Shown here: piece after piece, positions 54,965 to 64,000 of the stretch | How the letters are laid out: every line of letters begins with the position of its first letter | Position numbering within the stretch: the stretch's first letter is position 1 | Assembly (NCBI RefSeq): GCF_000315015.1 | Contig: NZ_BAEP01000007.1 | Coordinates: 91,184 to 155,183, forward strand | Direction of reading: 5' to 3' | Origin: Paraglaciecola mesophila KMM 241 | GTDB lineage: Bacteria > Pseudomonadota > Gammaproteobacteria > Enterobacterales > Alteromonadaceae | DNA: 64,000 nt | Translations under genes and position numbers: made by a program | Notes under the pieces: generated by a model | Databases searched by the model: none | What the model was told of the DNA's origin: nothing | Seen by the model: only the letters and a program-made list of their open reading frames with translations

Positions 54965-55969
54965 ATGTCGATTCATTGGTATCCTGGGCACATGCACAAA
55001 GCCCAGAAGGAAATAAAAGAGTTATTGCCACAAGTAGATTTACTGATAGAAGTGCTTGATGCGCGAATTCCTTATTCCAGTGAAAATCCCGCCATTGCAG
55101 CCATTCGCGGTGATACGCCCTGCATTAAGGTATTAAGTAAATCTGATTTAGCTGACCCAGACGTAACCGCAATGTGGCAAGCGCATCTTGAACAAGAACG
55201 CGGGGTGAAAACATTCACTACCACCACAGAACAACCGCAGAAAATGAAGCAGATCATCGATTTGTGCCGCAAAATGTTACCCGAAAAAGACGCCAGCATT
55301 AAGACCATTAATACCATGATTTGCGGTATTCCGAATGTGGGCAAGTCTACCCTTATCAATATACTGGCAGAGCGTATCATAGCCAAAACGGGGAATGAGC
55401 CGGCGGTGACAAAAGCTCAACAAAGGATCAACCTCGGCAGCGGGATTATTCTTTTCGATACGCCAGGTATTTTATGGCCTAAGGTTGAAAACCCGCAAAG
55501 TAGCTATCGTTTAGCCACAACCGGTGCAATTAAAGATACTGCGATGGAATATGATGACGTGGGCTTTTTTGCAGCAGATTATTTAATAAAGGCCTACCCA
55601 GATTTACTTAAAGAGCGCTACAAGCTTGAGCATATTCCGGATACGGAAATAGAGTTTCTCGAAATGGCTGCAGCCCAGCGCGGTGCATTGCGTGCAGGCG
55701 GGCGAGTGAATTTGCATAAGATATGCGAAGTCTTGGTTAACGAATTTCGCTCAGGCAAGTTAGGTCGCATTAGTCTTGAAACCCCTGAAATGATTGTGAA
55801 GGAAGAGGCTGAAATGGCCGCTGCTGAAGCAAAGAAAGCCGAAGAAAAAGCCTTGCGTAAAGAGCGCTTTAAAACCGGCTCGCTGACGCGTGATAAAAAG
55901 GCCCAGAAAGAACACCGTATCGAGCGCGTTCGACGCCGCAGTAAAGAGAAGCAAGCGCGCAAAAAATAA
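54965..55969 (+). CDS. rbgA: YlqF/RbgA-type circularly permuted GTPase
   Basis: 334-residue ribosome-assembly GTPase. The motifs appear in permuted order: G4 (LSKSD, near 60) before G1 (GIPNVGKSTLIN, near 117-128) and G3 (DTPG, near 165). The N-terminus is the family standard SIHWYPGHMHKAQKEI. A Lys/Arg/Glu-rich tail (about 285-334) would contact RNA. I chose ATG 54965 because AGGG ends four bases before it; upstream codons belong to a longer frame without support. Confidence 0.92.
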   Translation: MSIHWYPGHMHKAQKEIKELLPQVDLLIEVLDARIPYSSENPAIAAIRGDTPCIKVLSKSDLADPDVTAMWQAHLEQERGVKTFTTTTEQPQKMKQIIDLCRKMLPEKDASIKTINTMICGIPNVGKSTLINILAERIIAKTGNEPAVTKAQQRINLGSGIILFDTPGILWPKVENPQSSYRLATTGAIKDTAMEYDDVGFFAADYLIKAYPDLLKERYKLEHIPDTEIEFLEMAAAQRGALRAGGRVNLHKICEVLVNEFRSGKLGRISLETPEMIVKEEAEMAAAEAKKAEEKALRKERFKTGSLTRDKKAQKEHRIERVRRRSKEKQARKK

Positions 55970-55973
55970 CGGC

Positions 55974-57008
55974 TTATCGTATGGCGATCCCCTGCAGAAT
56001 AGTGTGCATTTGATGCTGCAAAACTAAGCTGGTGGATAAGGGCATTAATTTGGCTTCTTTTTCACCAGCCAGAATACTTTTACTGGCAGCGTCTATTTCA
56101 AACTCGAAACCAAACCCAGCTCTTTTGTGGTGAAAATCATCTATCTTTTCATCTAGTTGAAATAAGCTACAACGGTCTGCACGCCAAAAGTCAGGTATTT
56201 CGATGTAACCATTTTCACCTATGATGTGCGCTGAATTTTGTAATCTTGCTCTGAAGGAGCAGGCTAATGTAGTGGTAACGTCAGGATATTGCGTGACAAC
56301 TGTTAAGTCATCCTCTACACCGGTTTTAGCCCGTCTGTGGCTATAAATGCTGTGCTCGGACTGCTGACGGTTAAAAGGCTGGCGGGTAAACATCTGCGCT
56401 ATGGCTAAGGTATAAATTCCCATATCCAACAGGCAGCCCCCAGCAAGCTCTGGGTTATACATGCGATCCCCTTCAACGTACTTTACCGGGTAACCAAAAT
56501 CGGCTTTGATGTGAACGATTTTGCCAATGCGCCCCATATCTACCCATTCTTTTGCCTTGATAATAGCGGGCAAAAAATAGCTCCACATGCCTTCCATAAG
56601 AAAGCAGTCGTTGTGCTGTGCGATATCAATTAACTGTTGGCATTGTTCAGGTGTAACGGTTATTGGTTTTTCACACAGCACATGTTTGCCGGCATTAAGC
56701 GCTGCGCTTGCTTGCTCAAAATGAAAATTATGTGGTGTGGCAATGTAGATGGCATCTACGTTTGAGTGTTGATACAAGGCTTGGTAGCCCTGCAGCGCAT
56801 TAGGTACGTTATAAATTTTTGCAAAGTTCTGTGCATCTTCAAGAGTGCGAGATGCAATGGCGCTTAGCTCGGCAAATTGCGAATGCTGTATGTCATTGCA
56901 GAATGTATGGGCAATGCGTCCTGCGCCTAATACACCCCAGCGAATTTTTTCTTTTTCTCTTAGCTCTTGTATTCCCGAGTCTTGTTTTTTCAGTTTTTGT
57001 TCCGCCAT
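55974..57008 (-). CDS. Gfo/Idh/MocA-family oxidoreductase
   Basis: About 344 residues. NAD(P)-binding loop GVLGAGRIAHTF near residue 25; the signature GKHVLCEKPITV with the catalytic Lys (EKP) near 110-121; C-terminal Gfo/Idh domain with GGCLLDMGIYTLAIAQ. Similar proteins act on dihydrodiols, sugars or inositols; the substrate is undetermined. The ATG at 57008 gives a typical N-terminus; an upstream start at 57068 would add 20 residues. It is convergent with the GTPase gene and divergent from the DUF3718 gene. Confidence 0.85.
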   Translation of the reverse strand: MAEQKLKKQDSGIQELREKEKIRWGVLGAGRIAHTFCNDIQHSQFAELSAIASRTLEDAQNFAKIYNVPNALQGYQALYQHSNVDAIYIATPHNFHFEQASAALNAGKHVLCEKPITVTPEQCQQLIDIAQHNDCFLMEGMWSYFLPAIIKAKEWVDMGRIGKIVHIKADFGYPVKYVEGDRMYNPELAGGCLLDMGIYTLAIAQMFTRQPFNRQQSEHSIYSHRRAKTGVEDDLTVVTQYPDVTTTLACSFRARLQNSAHIIGENGYIEIPDFWRADRCSLFQLDEKIDDFHHKRAGFGFEFEIDAASKSILAGEKEAKLMPLSTSLVLQHQMHTILQGIAIR

Positions 57009-57242
57009 TACACACTCATATTCACCTTCAATAAATATAAACTTACCTGCTAAGGAAAACCTTTGCATTTGCGATTTTTTAAATTACCCAAGTCTAAATA
57101 GGTAGAAAACGAAATATGACCAATTATAAGGTATTAGGTGGCATACCTAAGTATCGCCTTATAGATTTTACCGCCGGCGGGATTGGGGTTTAATTGCCTC
57201 AACGAAACGAAATAACCCATTGAACTAACCGAGGAATTGACC

Positions 57243-57638
57243 ATGTTGAAAATAGTTAAAACTTCTATCGCTATCGCCGCCACTTCATTATTTATGTCGG
57301 GTGCAGCACAAGCAGACGTAGCAGAAGCATTACAAAATATTTGTACCATAGTAAAAGCGGACGACAAAGGTGAGCTTCGTAAAAAAATGAAGCGTGTACA
57401 GTCTGACTATCGTTTGAAATTGCAAGATTATTACTCAGGTATTTCTTGCGGTGGCAACAGCTTAATTCGCACCGCCATGCTGAGCGATGCAGTTGAAGCA
57501 GGCACGCTATTGGTAAAGAAAATGCCTAAGAGTGAATTGTCTACCCCTGAGCAAGACGGCAAAACCGTTATCGCTTGGGCATCTGAAAATGGTTTGAACG
57601 GTTCACCTATTATGAGTGTGCTTAACGACCGCATTTAA
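57243..57638 (+). CDS. DUF3718-family periplasmic protein
   Basis: 131 residues with a signal peptide (about 1-24; AQA-DVAEAL) and the compact C-terminal region of DUF3718 proteins found in Alteromonadales and Vibrionales: LQNICTIVKADDKGELRKK and YYSGISCGGNSLIRTAML contain two Cys that probably form a disulfide. Function unknown. The ATG at 57243 is preceded by GAGG. Confidence 0.85.
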   Translation: MLKIVKTSIAIAATSLFMSGAAQADVAEALQNICTIVKADDKGELRKKMKRVQSDYRLKLQDYYSGISCGGNSLIRTAMLSDAVEAGTLLVKKMPKSELSTPEQDGKTVIAWASENGLNGSPIMSVLNDRI

Positions 57639-58103
57639 TTCTTATCACTGTCATCATGATACTTAGGTGAGCAGAGGTACCGATTTCAACATGGTAAGCA
57701 AGTAGCGCTACTTGCTCCTTAAAAAATGGCCCCTTTTGGGGCTATTTTTTTATCTGTTTTTATACCCTTCCGCGTTAATAAATGATGACTCAGCTAAAGT
57801 TTAAATAAGGGTTGCACATCCGAGGTTAACTGCTCAAGTGACGTGGAGTTAGTCGTTGTGGCTTTTCTTCAACGGCCGAATGAAATCATTTCCCTCTTAG
57901 TAAACAAAACATATGTTTACCAAACGAGCTTTAAACAGGGGATTTAGCACTAGCTAATTCAAGCGAAAGTAATCACTCACAATTCTACGAACTTATTTGT
58001 CCAAATCGGGTCTGCCTAATTATGTTTGTACCTAGTCTTTTGGACAATTTATATGCTATTTTGAGCTGATATTTCTGGGTGCTCGGGTTACAGAGGATAG
58101 CGA
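57639..58103. promoter_or_regulatory. 465-base region with terminator and long-spaced inverted repeat
   Basis: No gene. It holds the palindrome AGCAAGTAGC / GCTACTTGCT at 57698-57717, a terminator at 57721-57752, and upstream of the TPR-GGDEF gene the perfect inverted repeats TTGTCCAAA (57997-58005) and TTTGGACAA (58039-58047), 33 bases apart. Confidence 0.6.
57721..57752 (+). terminator. Rho-independent terminator after the DUF3718 gene
   Basis: Stem AAAAATGGCCCC / GGGGCTATTTTT (one G-T pair), TTTT loop and T-run. Confidence 0.88.
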
Positions 58104-59990
58104 TTGATCAAAGTTATATGGATTTGTATTGTGTTGATTTTTTCGGGTGTGGCAAACGTTTTTGCTGCCCAAGCTGTGGTGTATAGCTTTTCAGATGAAT
58201 ATCAATTCCTCACGTCAAGGCTAACCACTGAGCCTCAACAAGTCTTGACAGAGTTAATAAACTCAGCGCCGCAACGCGACGCAAGTAATGTGGTTAAAGC
58301 TGAGTACTATGCCATTTTAAGTGATACCTACTACGCGTTAACTTATCCGCAAAAAGCAATTGAGAGTGCGCAAAAAGGTTTGAGTTTTATCACTGAAGAA
58401 TCAGAACCTTGGTTGTACCATAACTTGAAATTAATCGAAGCGACGGCGATAGAAATGGCGGGTGTGCCCATTGATGCGTTGTTGGCTGTCAATAAAGCGG
58501 TGGCGTGGGCACAAGATAATCACAACGAAGAAACATACATACTCGCTTTATACGTTCGGGGCTTGTTATTTACATCGTTGAACGAGTACAGCGGTGCAGC
58601 AGAGAACTTCTTAGAAGCCTATAGTTTGTCTACCCAATATACCGGCAAAATTTCCAAGGCTAATATTGCCGGTATGATTGGGGTTATGTACGAGAACCGT
58701 GGTGATTATAAACTGGCGATCCCCTATTACGCTGAAGCTGTTGCCCACGCACGTAAAAATAACGAACCACTGAATTTAAGCATTGTATTGTTTGGTCTAG
58801 GCTCAGCTAACTTTCGCGCAGGTAATATTGATTTAGGCGAAACACAACTTATTGAATCCGCGGATATTGCTCGTTCGTTGGATGACTCCCAAGGGGTTGG
58901 ATATGCGCTCAAGCAGTTAGCAAAAATCAGTATAAAGAAACAAGACTATGCATTAGCTGAAAAGCGTTTGAAAAGAGCGGCAGAAATCTTTGCTGACAGC
59001 GAAAATAGACCGATAGATTTTCAGATTTCAAAAAGTTTGTTTGAAGTGGCCTTAGCCACGGGGGAACTCGATAAAGCCGAGCGACATCGCGATCGCGCGA
59101 AGGAATTCTTGAACCCTACCACCATGCCTAGCGACACCATAGAGATAGAGCAACTTGAAGCTGAATTGGCAGCAGCCCAGGGAGATCTAGCCGTGGCTTA
59201 CGCACACATGCAGCAAGCCCTAACGTTGAGTAGTGAATATCATGCGACGAGAAACTCTGAACAACTTCATCGCTTGCGGGCCATTTATCGCGTGCGCGCC
59301 TCAGAACAGGAGAACAAGATACTAGAGCATCAAAATCGTTTACAGCGTTTTGCACTTAATTCTCAAGAGCAGCGCAATCTTTATTTGTGGGCGTTTCTGG
59401 GTATTCTGTTGCTAGTGTGTTGTTTATTAGCTGTGATGGTTTATCGGGTCAAGGCGCAAAGTAAGGCCCTTACAAAACTTGCGATCACAGATGATCTGAC
59501 CGGCTTGTACAACAGGCGTCACATTATCGAGCAGCTTGATCGACAAGTAAATGCAGCGAACCGCTACAAGTATGATTTATGTGTGGCGATTATCGATTTA
59601 GATTTTTTTAAGAAGATCAACGACAGCTATGGCCATGCAGTGGGTGATCGTGTGTTAATTGAATTCAGTGATACATGCCGCACAAACCTACGGCAGTCCG
59701 ATATTATTGGGCGCATTGGCGGCGAAGAATTTCTGGTCATTTTACCGCACACCAATTTGCAAGATGGGTATAATGCACTAGACGGTTTACGCCATAAAAT
59801 ATCTATGGTGAATAATGTGGTTGATATCAAAGATCTATCCATCAGTGCTTCAATTGGTTTGACATTCAATACCGATGGCCGCGAGAGCATGCAATTAATG
59901 GCCGATGCCGATACCGCACTCTATCAGGCCAAAACCCTAGGACGCGATCAGGTCGTGATCCATCCGCAGAGCACGCCAGTTAATTCGTAA
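58104..59990 (+). CDS. Periplasmic-TPR, membrane-anchored GGDEF diguanylate cyclase
   Basis: 628 residues starting at TTG, supported by GAGGA at 58093-58097 and by the absence of any in-frame ATG nearby. Order: signal peptide (about 1-21), TPR-like helical repeats (about 50-380), a coiled-coil stretch, one membrane helix (about 428-447) and a GGDEF domain (about 465-620). The active site is GGEEF, with RQSD five residues upstream matching the I-site. The layout suggests an outside sensor domain controlling c-di-GMP synthesis. An unusual TTG start may keep the expression low. Confidence 0.88.
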   Translation: MIKVIWICIVLIFSGVANVFAAQAVVYSFSDEYQFLTSRLTTEPQQVLTELINSAPQRDASNVVKAEYYAILSDTYYALTYPQKAIESAQKGLSFITEESEPWLYHNLKLIEATAIEMAGVPIDALLAVNKAVAWAQDNHNEETYILALYVRGLLFTSLNEYSGAAENFLEAYSLSTQYTGKISKANIAGMIGVMYENRGDYKLAIPYYAEAVAHARKNNEPLNLSIVLFGLGSANFRAGNIDLGETQLIESADIARSLDDSQGVGYALKQLAKISIKKQDYALAEKRLKRAAEIFADSENRPIDFQISKSLFEVALATGELDKAERHRDRAKEFLNPTTMPSDTIEIEQLEAELAAAQGDLAVAYAHMQQALTLSSEYHATRNSEQLHRLRAIYRVRASEQENKILEHQNRLQRFALNSQEQRNLYLWAFLGILLLVCCLLAVMVYRVKAQSKALTKLAITDDLTGLYNRRHIIEQLDRQVNAANRYKYDLCVAIIDLDFFKKINDSYGHAVGDRVLIEFSDTCRTNLRQSDIIGRIGGEEFLVILPHTNLQDGYNALDGLRHKISMVNNVVDIKDLSISASIGLTFNTDGRESMQLMADADTALYQAKTLGRDQVVIHPQSTPVNS

Positions 59991-60006
59991 GTAGGTTCAC
60001 CAATCG

Positions 60007-62367
60007 ATGATGGGAAATACTAATCGAGGATTTATTCTTACCTCGGATCAGCGCGATATTGGCGCAAAAACCTGTCTTGAATTTTGGTTATTGAGCGACA
60101 ATGGGCCAATTAAAGTCACCACTGAAGCACAGCAGTCGGTTTTCTTTATCAGTCAGCAAGATACACAGAAAGTATCTGATATTTTGACCTCAAGTGAGCT
60201 CCGCTTTACCCTAAAGGCATTGCCATTAAAGCGGTTTGACCAACAGTTAGTCAGTGCGATTTACTTTGCTAGAACGAAGCAAGCTTATGCTGCCAAAGAG
60301 CGTTTAAGAGTGCATGAGGTGACGTTTTACGAAGCCGATATACGCTTAGCTGACAGATATTTAATGGAGCGCTTTATCTATGCAAGCGCCGATATCAGCG
60401 GTGTTCAGCAAGGAACATCGCCTTATGTCACCTATACCCAAAGCCACTTAAAACCTGCCCAGTACACCCCGACTTTTTCAGTGCTGTCAATTGATATTGA
60501 GTGCAGTGAAAAAGGGGAGCTGTATTCAATCGGCCTGGCGCAGAGTAACTACCAAACAGTGTTTATGATTGGTGAAGCCGAAAAAAGCCCGGAGTGGTTG
60601 CAATGGGTTAATAATGAAGAGGCGCTAATACGGTCTTTTATTTCTGAGGTTAACCATATTGATCCAGATATTATCATTGGTTGGAATGTGGTTAATTTTG
60701 ATTTCCGGCTGCTTATCGAGCGCGCCCAATTGTATAATCTGAAGCTTACGTTAGGCCGAGGTGGCGAAGCCGTTTACTGGCGAGATGCGCTAAATGAAGT
60801 GAATCAAGGTTATATCAGCATGCCTGGCCGAGTGGTGATAGACGGTATCGATGCGCTTAAAACTGCAACGTATCAATTTAGCAGTTTCAGCTTGGAGTTT
60901 GTAGCTCAAACGCTGTTGGGTAAAGGCAAACTCACGGATGATGTTGATGACAGACTCGCTAAAATTAAATACGATTTTTTACACAACAAAGTCAAACTAG
61001 CTGAATATAATCTGCAAGACTGCCAACTCGTGCTCGAGATTTTTGAGCATACAAAAATGTTGGACTTTTTGACATTGCGCAGTCAGTTAACAGGCCTTGA
61101 GTTAAACCGTGTAGGCGGCTCAGTGGCTGCTTTTGTCAATCTGTATTTACCGAAACTGCATCGCGCAGGATACGTATCGCCAAACCGCCCTATTGACGGT
61201 GGGTTAGCCAGCCCAGGTGGATACGTAATGACCTCACAGCCGGGTCTTTATCGCAATGTGCTCGTGCTCGATTTTAAGAGTTTGTATCCGTCAATCATCC
61301 GTACCTTTAAGATAGATCCCCTTGGTCTGGTAGAAGGCCTGCGGCATCCGGAGACCGGCATACAAGGCTTTAAAAATGCTGTTTTCTCCCGAGAGCAGCA
61401 TTTCTTGCCAGATATCATCACCTCTTTATGGCAACAAAGGGATACTGCCAAACGCGATCAAGATGCGGCGCGCTCTCAAGCGATTAAGATACTAATGAAT
61501 TCGTTTTATGGGGTGCTTGGCTCGGGCGGCTGCCCTTTTTACGACACACGATTGGCCAGTTCAATTACGTTGCGCGGTCATGAAATCATGCAAACTACCG
61601 CCACTTGGGTTGAAAGCATGGGCTACAAGGTAATTTATGGCGATACCGATTCCATTTTCGTTTGGCTGGGTGATGCTATCGGCGCTGATGAAGGGCATGA
61701 CATCGGGCAGAAATTGCAGGGTGAAATTAATCAGCGTTGGACCCAGTCCATCACCGAACAACACCAATTACAGAGTTATCTTGAAATTGAATTTGAAACC
61801 CAGTTTGAGCGCTTTCTTATGCCGACAATTCGTGGTTCTGAGCTGGGTAGCAAGAAACGTTATGCCGGTTTAAAAAGGCAAACGGAAGGCCCTGACGAGC
61901 TAATTTTCAAAGGATTAGAGTCGGTACGCTCAGATTGGACGCCTATGGCAAAGTCGTTCCAGCTGGCGTTATACGAGCGGGTCTTTGCGGATCAAGATGT
62001 GAAAGACTATGTGCTGCACGTCGTAGAGCAAACACGAAATGGGGAGTTGGATGAACAACTGGTATATCGCAAGAGGATCAGGCGTCCGCTGGTGCAATAT
62101 ACCAAAAACGTCCCACCCCACGTTAAGGCAGCGCGCCTAGCGGACGAACAGAATCAGCAATTGGGCAAACCCCTGCGCTATCAACATAAAGGGCAAATTG
62201 CTTATGTGATTACCTTAAATGGCGCGCAGCCTATTGAGTATCAAAACAGTGCGCTAGATTACGAGCATTATATTGATAAGCAAATACGACCTATTGCTGA
62301 GAGTATTTTGCCCTTTATCGGGCTATCTTTTACTGAGATAACCAGTGCTCAATTGGGTTTATTTTAG
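60007..62367 (+). CDS. polB: DNA polymerase II (family B)
   Basis: 786-residue family B polymerase, the length of E. coli Pol II (783). 3'-5' exonuclease motifs: SIDIEC (Exo I, near 165), WNVVNFDF (Exo II, near 228) and YNLQDCQLV (Exo III). Polymerase motifs: DFKSLYPSII (A), KILMNSFYG (B) and YGDTDSIF (C, catalytic Asp pair). It is a repair and translesion enzyme, in E. coli induced by LexA; I saw no clear LexA box upstream. Overlapping ATGATG start; it follows the GGDEF gene by 16 bases. Confidence 0.95.
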   Translation: MMGNTNRGFILTSDQRDIGAKTCLEFWLLSDNGPIKVTTEAQQSVFFISQQDTQKVSDILTSSELRFTLKALPLKRFDQQLVSAIYFARTKQAYAAKERLRVHEVTFYEADIRLADRYLMERFIYASADISGVQQGTSPYVTYTQSHLKPAQYTPTFSVLSIDIECSEKGELYSIGLAQSNYQTVFMIGEAEKSPEWLQWVNNEEALIRSFISEVNHIDPDIIIGWNVVNFDFRLLIERAQLYNLKLTLGRGGEAVYWRDALNEVNQGYISMPGRVVIDGIDALKTATYQFSSFSLEFVAQTLLGKGKLTDDVDDRLAKIKYDFLHNKVKLAEYNLQDCQLVLEIFEHTKMLDFLTLRSQLTGLELNRVGGSVAAFVNLYLPKLHRAGYVSPNRPIDGGLASPGGYVMTSQPGLYRNVLVLDFKSLYPSIIRTFKIDPLGLVEGLRHPETGIQGFKNAVFSREQHFLPDIITSLWQQRDTAKRDQDAARSQAIKILMNSFYGVLGSGGCPFYDTRLASSITLRGHEIMQTTATWVESMGYKVIYGDTDSIFVWLGDAIGADEGHDIGQKLQGEINQRWTQSITEQHQLQSYLEIEFETQFERFLMPTIRGSELGSKKRYAGLKRQTEGPDELIFKGLESVRSDWTPMAKSFQLALYERVFADQDVKDYVLHVVEQTRNGELDEQLVYRKRIRRPLVQYTKNVPPHVKAARLADEQNQQLGKPLRYQHKGQIAYVITLNGAQPIEYQNSALDYEHYIDKQIRPIAESILPFIGLSFTEITSAQLGLF

Positions 62368-62420
62368 TAAGCTAAGCACCTCGCCTTGGTTTCAATTGTG
62401 GTAAATTTTAAGGAGAAAAT

Positions 62421-62810
62421 GTGCACGATGTAAATGTAATGATAATTGATGATGATGATATTACCCTAACATTGCTTGAGCACATTGTGGATGAATTGGT
62501 CAGTGGTGAAATACTTGTTTTCTCAAGCAGTATTAAGGCCCATGCTTTTTTGTTGACTGAAGATGCACAACGTATCAATTTGGTGATTTGTGACTGGCAA
62601 ATGCCCAGTGTCAGTGGTATTAAAATTCTAGAAACCTTGCGTGTAAAATTGGAAGATTGTCCTTTTTTGATGGTAACGGCAATGCCTACCCGGGATTTAG
62701 TGATGGGCGCCAAACGCCTTGGTGTCTCGGATTTCATCGCCAAGCCTTTCAGTTCCGATGAGCTCACTCAGAAGCTATCAACACTACTTGAGAAAATTAG
62801 TCCAGCCTAA
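62421..62810 (+). CDS. Single-domain response regulator (CheY-like)
   Basis: 129-residue receiver with the acidic pocket DDDD at residues 10-13, phospho-acceptor D58 in VICDWQMP, conserved Thr in VTAMP and Lys in AKPF. It starts at GTG with AGGAG at 62411-62415. No effector domain follows. The kinase partner is unknown; it lies between polB and a PLP enzyme without operon linkage being evident. Confidence 0.9.
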   Translation: MHDVNVMIIDDDDITLTLLEHIVDELVSGEILVFSSSIKAHAFLLTEDAQRINLVICDWQMPSVSGIKILETLRVKLEDCPFLMVTAMPTRDLVMGAKRLGVSDFIAKPFSSDELTQKLSTLLEKISPA

Positions 62811-62828
62811 AAAGAGATGTATTGAATT

Positions 62829-63956
62829 ATGCAGTTTGACAAAATTATTGATAGAACCCCCTCTAATGCTTACAAATGGGAACGCTACAAAGGCCGAGAT
62901 ATTCTCCCTATGTGGATTGCCGACACAGAGTTTCGCTGTGCAGAGCCTATTCTTGATGCTTTAAAAGCTCGTGCTGAACATGGATTACTCGGCTACACCT
63001 TGCCTAATCACGCAACAGGCGCAATTCAAGCTGTGGTTGATTGGATGGCCAAACAATATGATTGGAAAATTGAGCCACAGTGGCTGGTTTGGACCCCAGG
63101 GGTCGTGCCTGGCTTTAACATGGCGTGCCAAGCTTTCTGCCAGCCCGGCGACAAGGTTATTGTGCAAACACCAAATTACCCGCCTATGTTGGCGGCCCCA
63201 AAACTGAATGGGTTGGCGCGTGCTGATGTACCCACTGTGGAAGTGGATGGCAAGTGGATGCTTGATTTTGACGTGCTAGAGCAGCACGCTAAAGATCCAA
63301 AATGCACCTTATTTATTTTGTGCAACCCAATGAACCCAGTGGGTAGTGTGTTAGACGAGGCGCAACTTACTCGGGTGGCAGACATGTGCGCAGCGAATAA
63401 TGTGATGCTCTGTTCTGATGAAATTCACTGTGATCTGATTCTTGATAAAGAAGCTACACATATCCCTGCGGGTAAACTCGCCAGTGCAGAAAATAATTCA
63501 GTCACGCTAATGGCAGCCAGTAAAACCTTTAACGTAGCCGGTTTGGGCACGTCATTTGCGATTATTCCTGATGCGAAAGTGCGTCAGCGTTTTACTCAAG
63601 CAGGGCAAGGGTTAGTACCTTGGGTGAACGTAATGGGCTTAGCTGCAACAGAAGCGGCGTTTACTCAGTGTGATGATTGGTTGGCTGCCCAGTTAGATTA
63701 CTTACGCGCTAATCGTGATTACTTAGTGGAGCAAATCAACCAAATCGAAGGGTTACGCGTTATTGCCCCCCAAGCGACCTTCCTCGCTTGGATCGACGCT
63801 AGCGGCTTAGGCGTGGAAAACCCCCAAGCGTATTTTGAAGAAAAAGGTGTTGGGCCATCACCCGGTATTGATTTTGGAGATAAACAATTTGTACGCATTA
63901 ACTTCGGCTGCCCCCGTTCACAACTAGAGCAAGCGATTAACTGTCTTAAAGCTTAA
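62829..63956 (+). CDS. PatB/MalY-family PLP-dependent beta C-S lyase / aminotransferase
   Basis: 375-residue class I/II PLP enzyme of the MalY/PatB group, probable cystathionine beta-lyase. Signatures: MWIADTEFRCAEPI and GYTLPN near the N-terminus, CNPMNPVGSV (about 159-168), SDEIHCDL (about 196-203) and the PLP lysine in MAASKTFNVAGLG (about 226-238). It would cleave cystathionine or cysteine conjugates. It starts 18 bases after the response regulator stop. Complete to its stop codon before the window ends. Confidence 0.88.
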   Translation: MQFDKIIDRTPSNAYKWERYKGRDILPMWIADTEFRCAEPILDALKARAEHGLLGYTLPNHATGAIQAVVDWMAKQYDWKIEPQWLVWTPGVVPGFNMACQAFCQPGDKVIVQTPNYPPMLAAPKLNGLARADVPTVEVDGKWMLDFDVLEQHAKDPKCTLFILCNPMNPVGSVLDEAQLTRVADMCAANNVMLCSDEIHCDLILDKEATHIPAGKLASAENNSVTLMAASKTFNVAGLGTSFAIIPDAKVRQRFTQAGQGLVPWVNVMGLAATEAAFTQCDDWLAAQLDYLRANRDYLVEQINQIEGLRVIAPQATFLAWIDASGLGVENPQAYFEEKGVGPSPGIDFGDKQFVRINFGCPRSQLEQAINCLKA

Positions 63957-64000
63957 CCTTTTTATAAGCGAATACGAAAAAGGCGCTAGACCCGTGCAGG

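Overview
The window is typical chromosomal DNA of a marine, alginate-degrading gammaproteobacterium of the Alteromonadales. The gene content (OvoA, RimK/RimB, PagL, DUF3718, PolB, paired TonB-dependent receptors, PL6/PL7/PL17 alginate lyases) and moderate GC recall Paraglaciecola/Glaciecola; the genus is inference and no database was searched. I see no rRNA, tRNA, CRISPR array, prophage or insertion sequence.

Layout. (1) 1-14 kb, housekeeping and stress genes: the 3' part of an ArnT-like glycosyltransferase, a YqhC/YqhD-type regulator and aldehyde reductase pair, an MscS channel, a TetR regulator, a PleD-like diguanylate cyclase, a PagL-like lipid A deacylase, rimK with its retropepsin-like partner, a ZntB-like transporter, then a two-gene unit of a glutamine-synthetase-fold protein and the ovothiol synthase OvoA. 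(2) 14-15.4 kb, a flavin monooxygenase. (3) 15.7-50.6 kb, a large alginate-utilisation region. Its first part has an SDR likely to be DEH reductase, a divergent FCD-type GntR regulator, an operon PL6 lyase - hexuronate-type MFS transporter - KDG kinase, and the three-subunit proton-translocating transhydrogenase. After a short insert (lipoprotein, CDF zinc exporter) come PL17 oligoalginate lyase and a TonB receptor, then the + strand operon uxuB - uxuA - Nramp-related transporter - class I PMI-like isomerase, then a long - strand run: TonB receptor, PL7, PL6, SDR, RbsD/FucU mutarotase, Nramp-related transporter, gluconokinase, PL7. (4) 50.6-54.6 kb, a Met/His-rich outer-membrane protein, a DUF2946-like protein and another TonB receptor. 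(5) 54.9-64 kb, an RbgA-like GTPase, a Gfo/Idh/MocA oxidoreductase, a DUF3718 protein, a TPR-GGDEF cyclase, DNA polymerase II, a single-domain response regulator and a PatB/MalY-type PLP enzyme.

How the alginate genes fit together (established for the families, inferred here): secreted or lipid-anchored PL7 and PL6 lyases cut alginate, TonB receptors import oligomers, PL17 finishes them to unsaturated monomer, which becomes DEH; the SDRs reduce DEH to KDG and KdgK phosphorylates it. No KDPG aldolase is present in the window. UxuB/UxuA would funnel fructuronate through mannonate to the same KDG, but no UxaC isomerase is present; a PMI-like cupin isomerase sits in that operon instead. Two colinear Nramp-related transporters that have lost the metal-binding motifs are each embedded in a sugar-acid operon. 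FadR-type palindromes (TTGG-N5-CCAA) and ATTGGTAAT half sites recur in front of several of these genes and are candidate operators of the FCD regulator. The Nramp-related/sugar-acid modules and the GS-like partner of OvoA are the least explained parts of the window.
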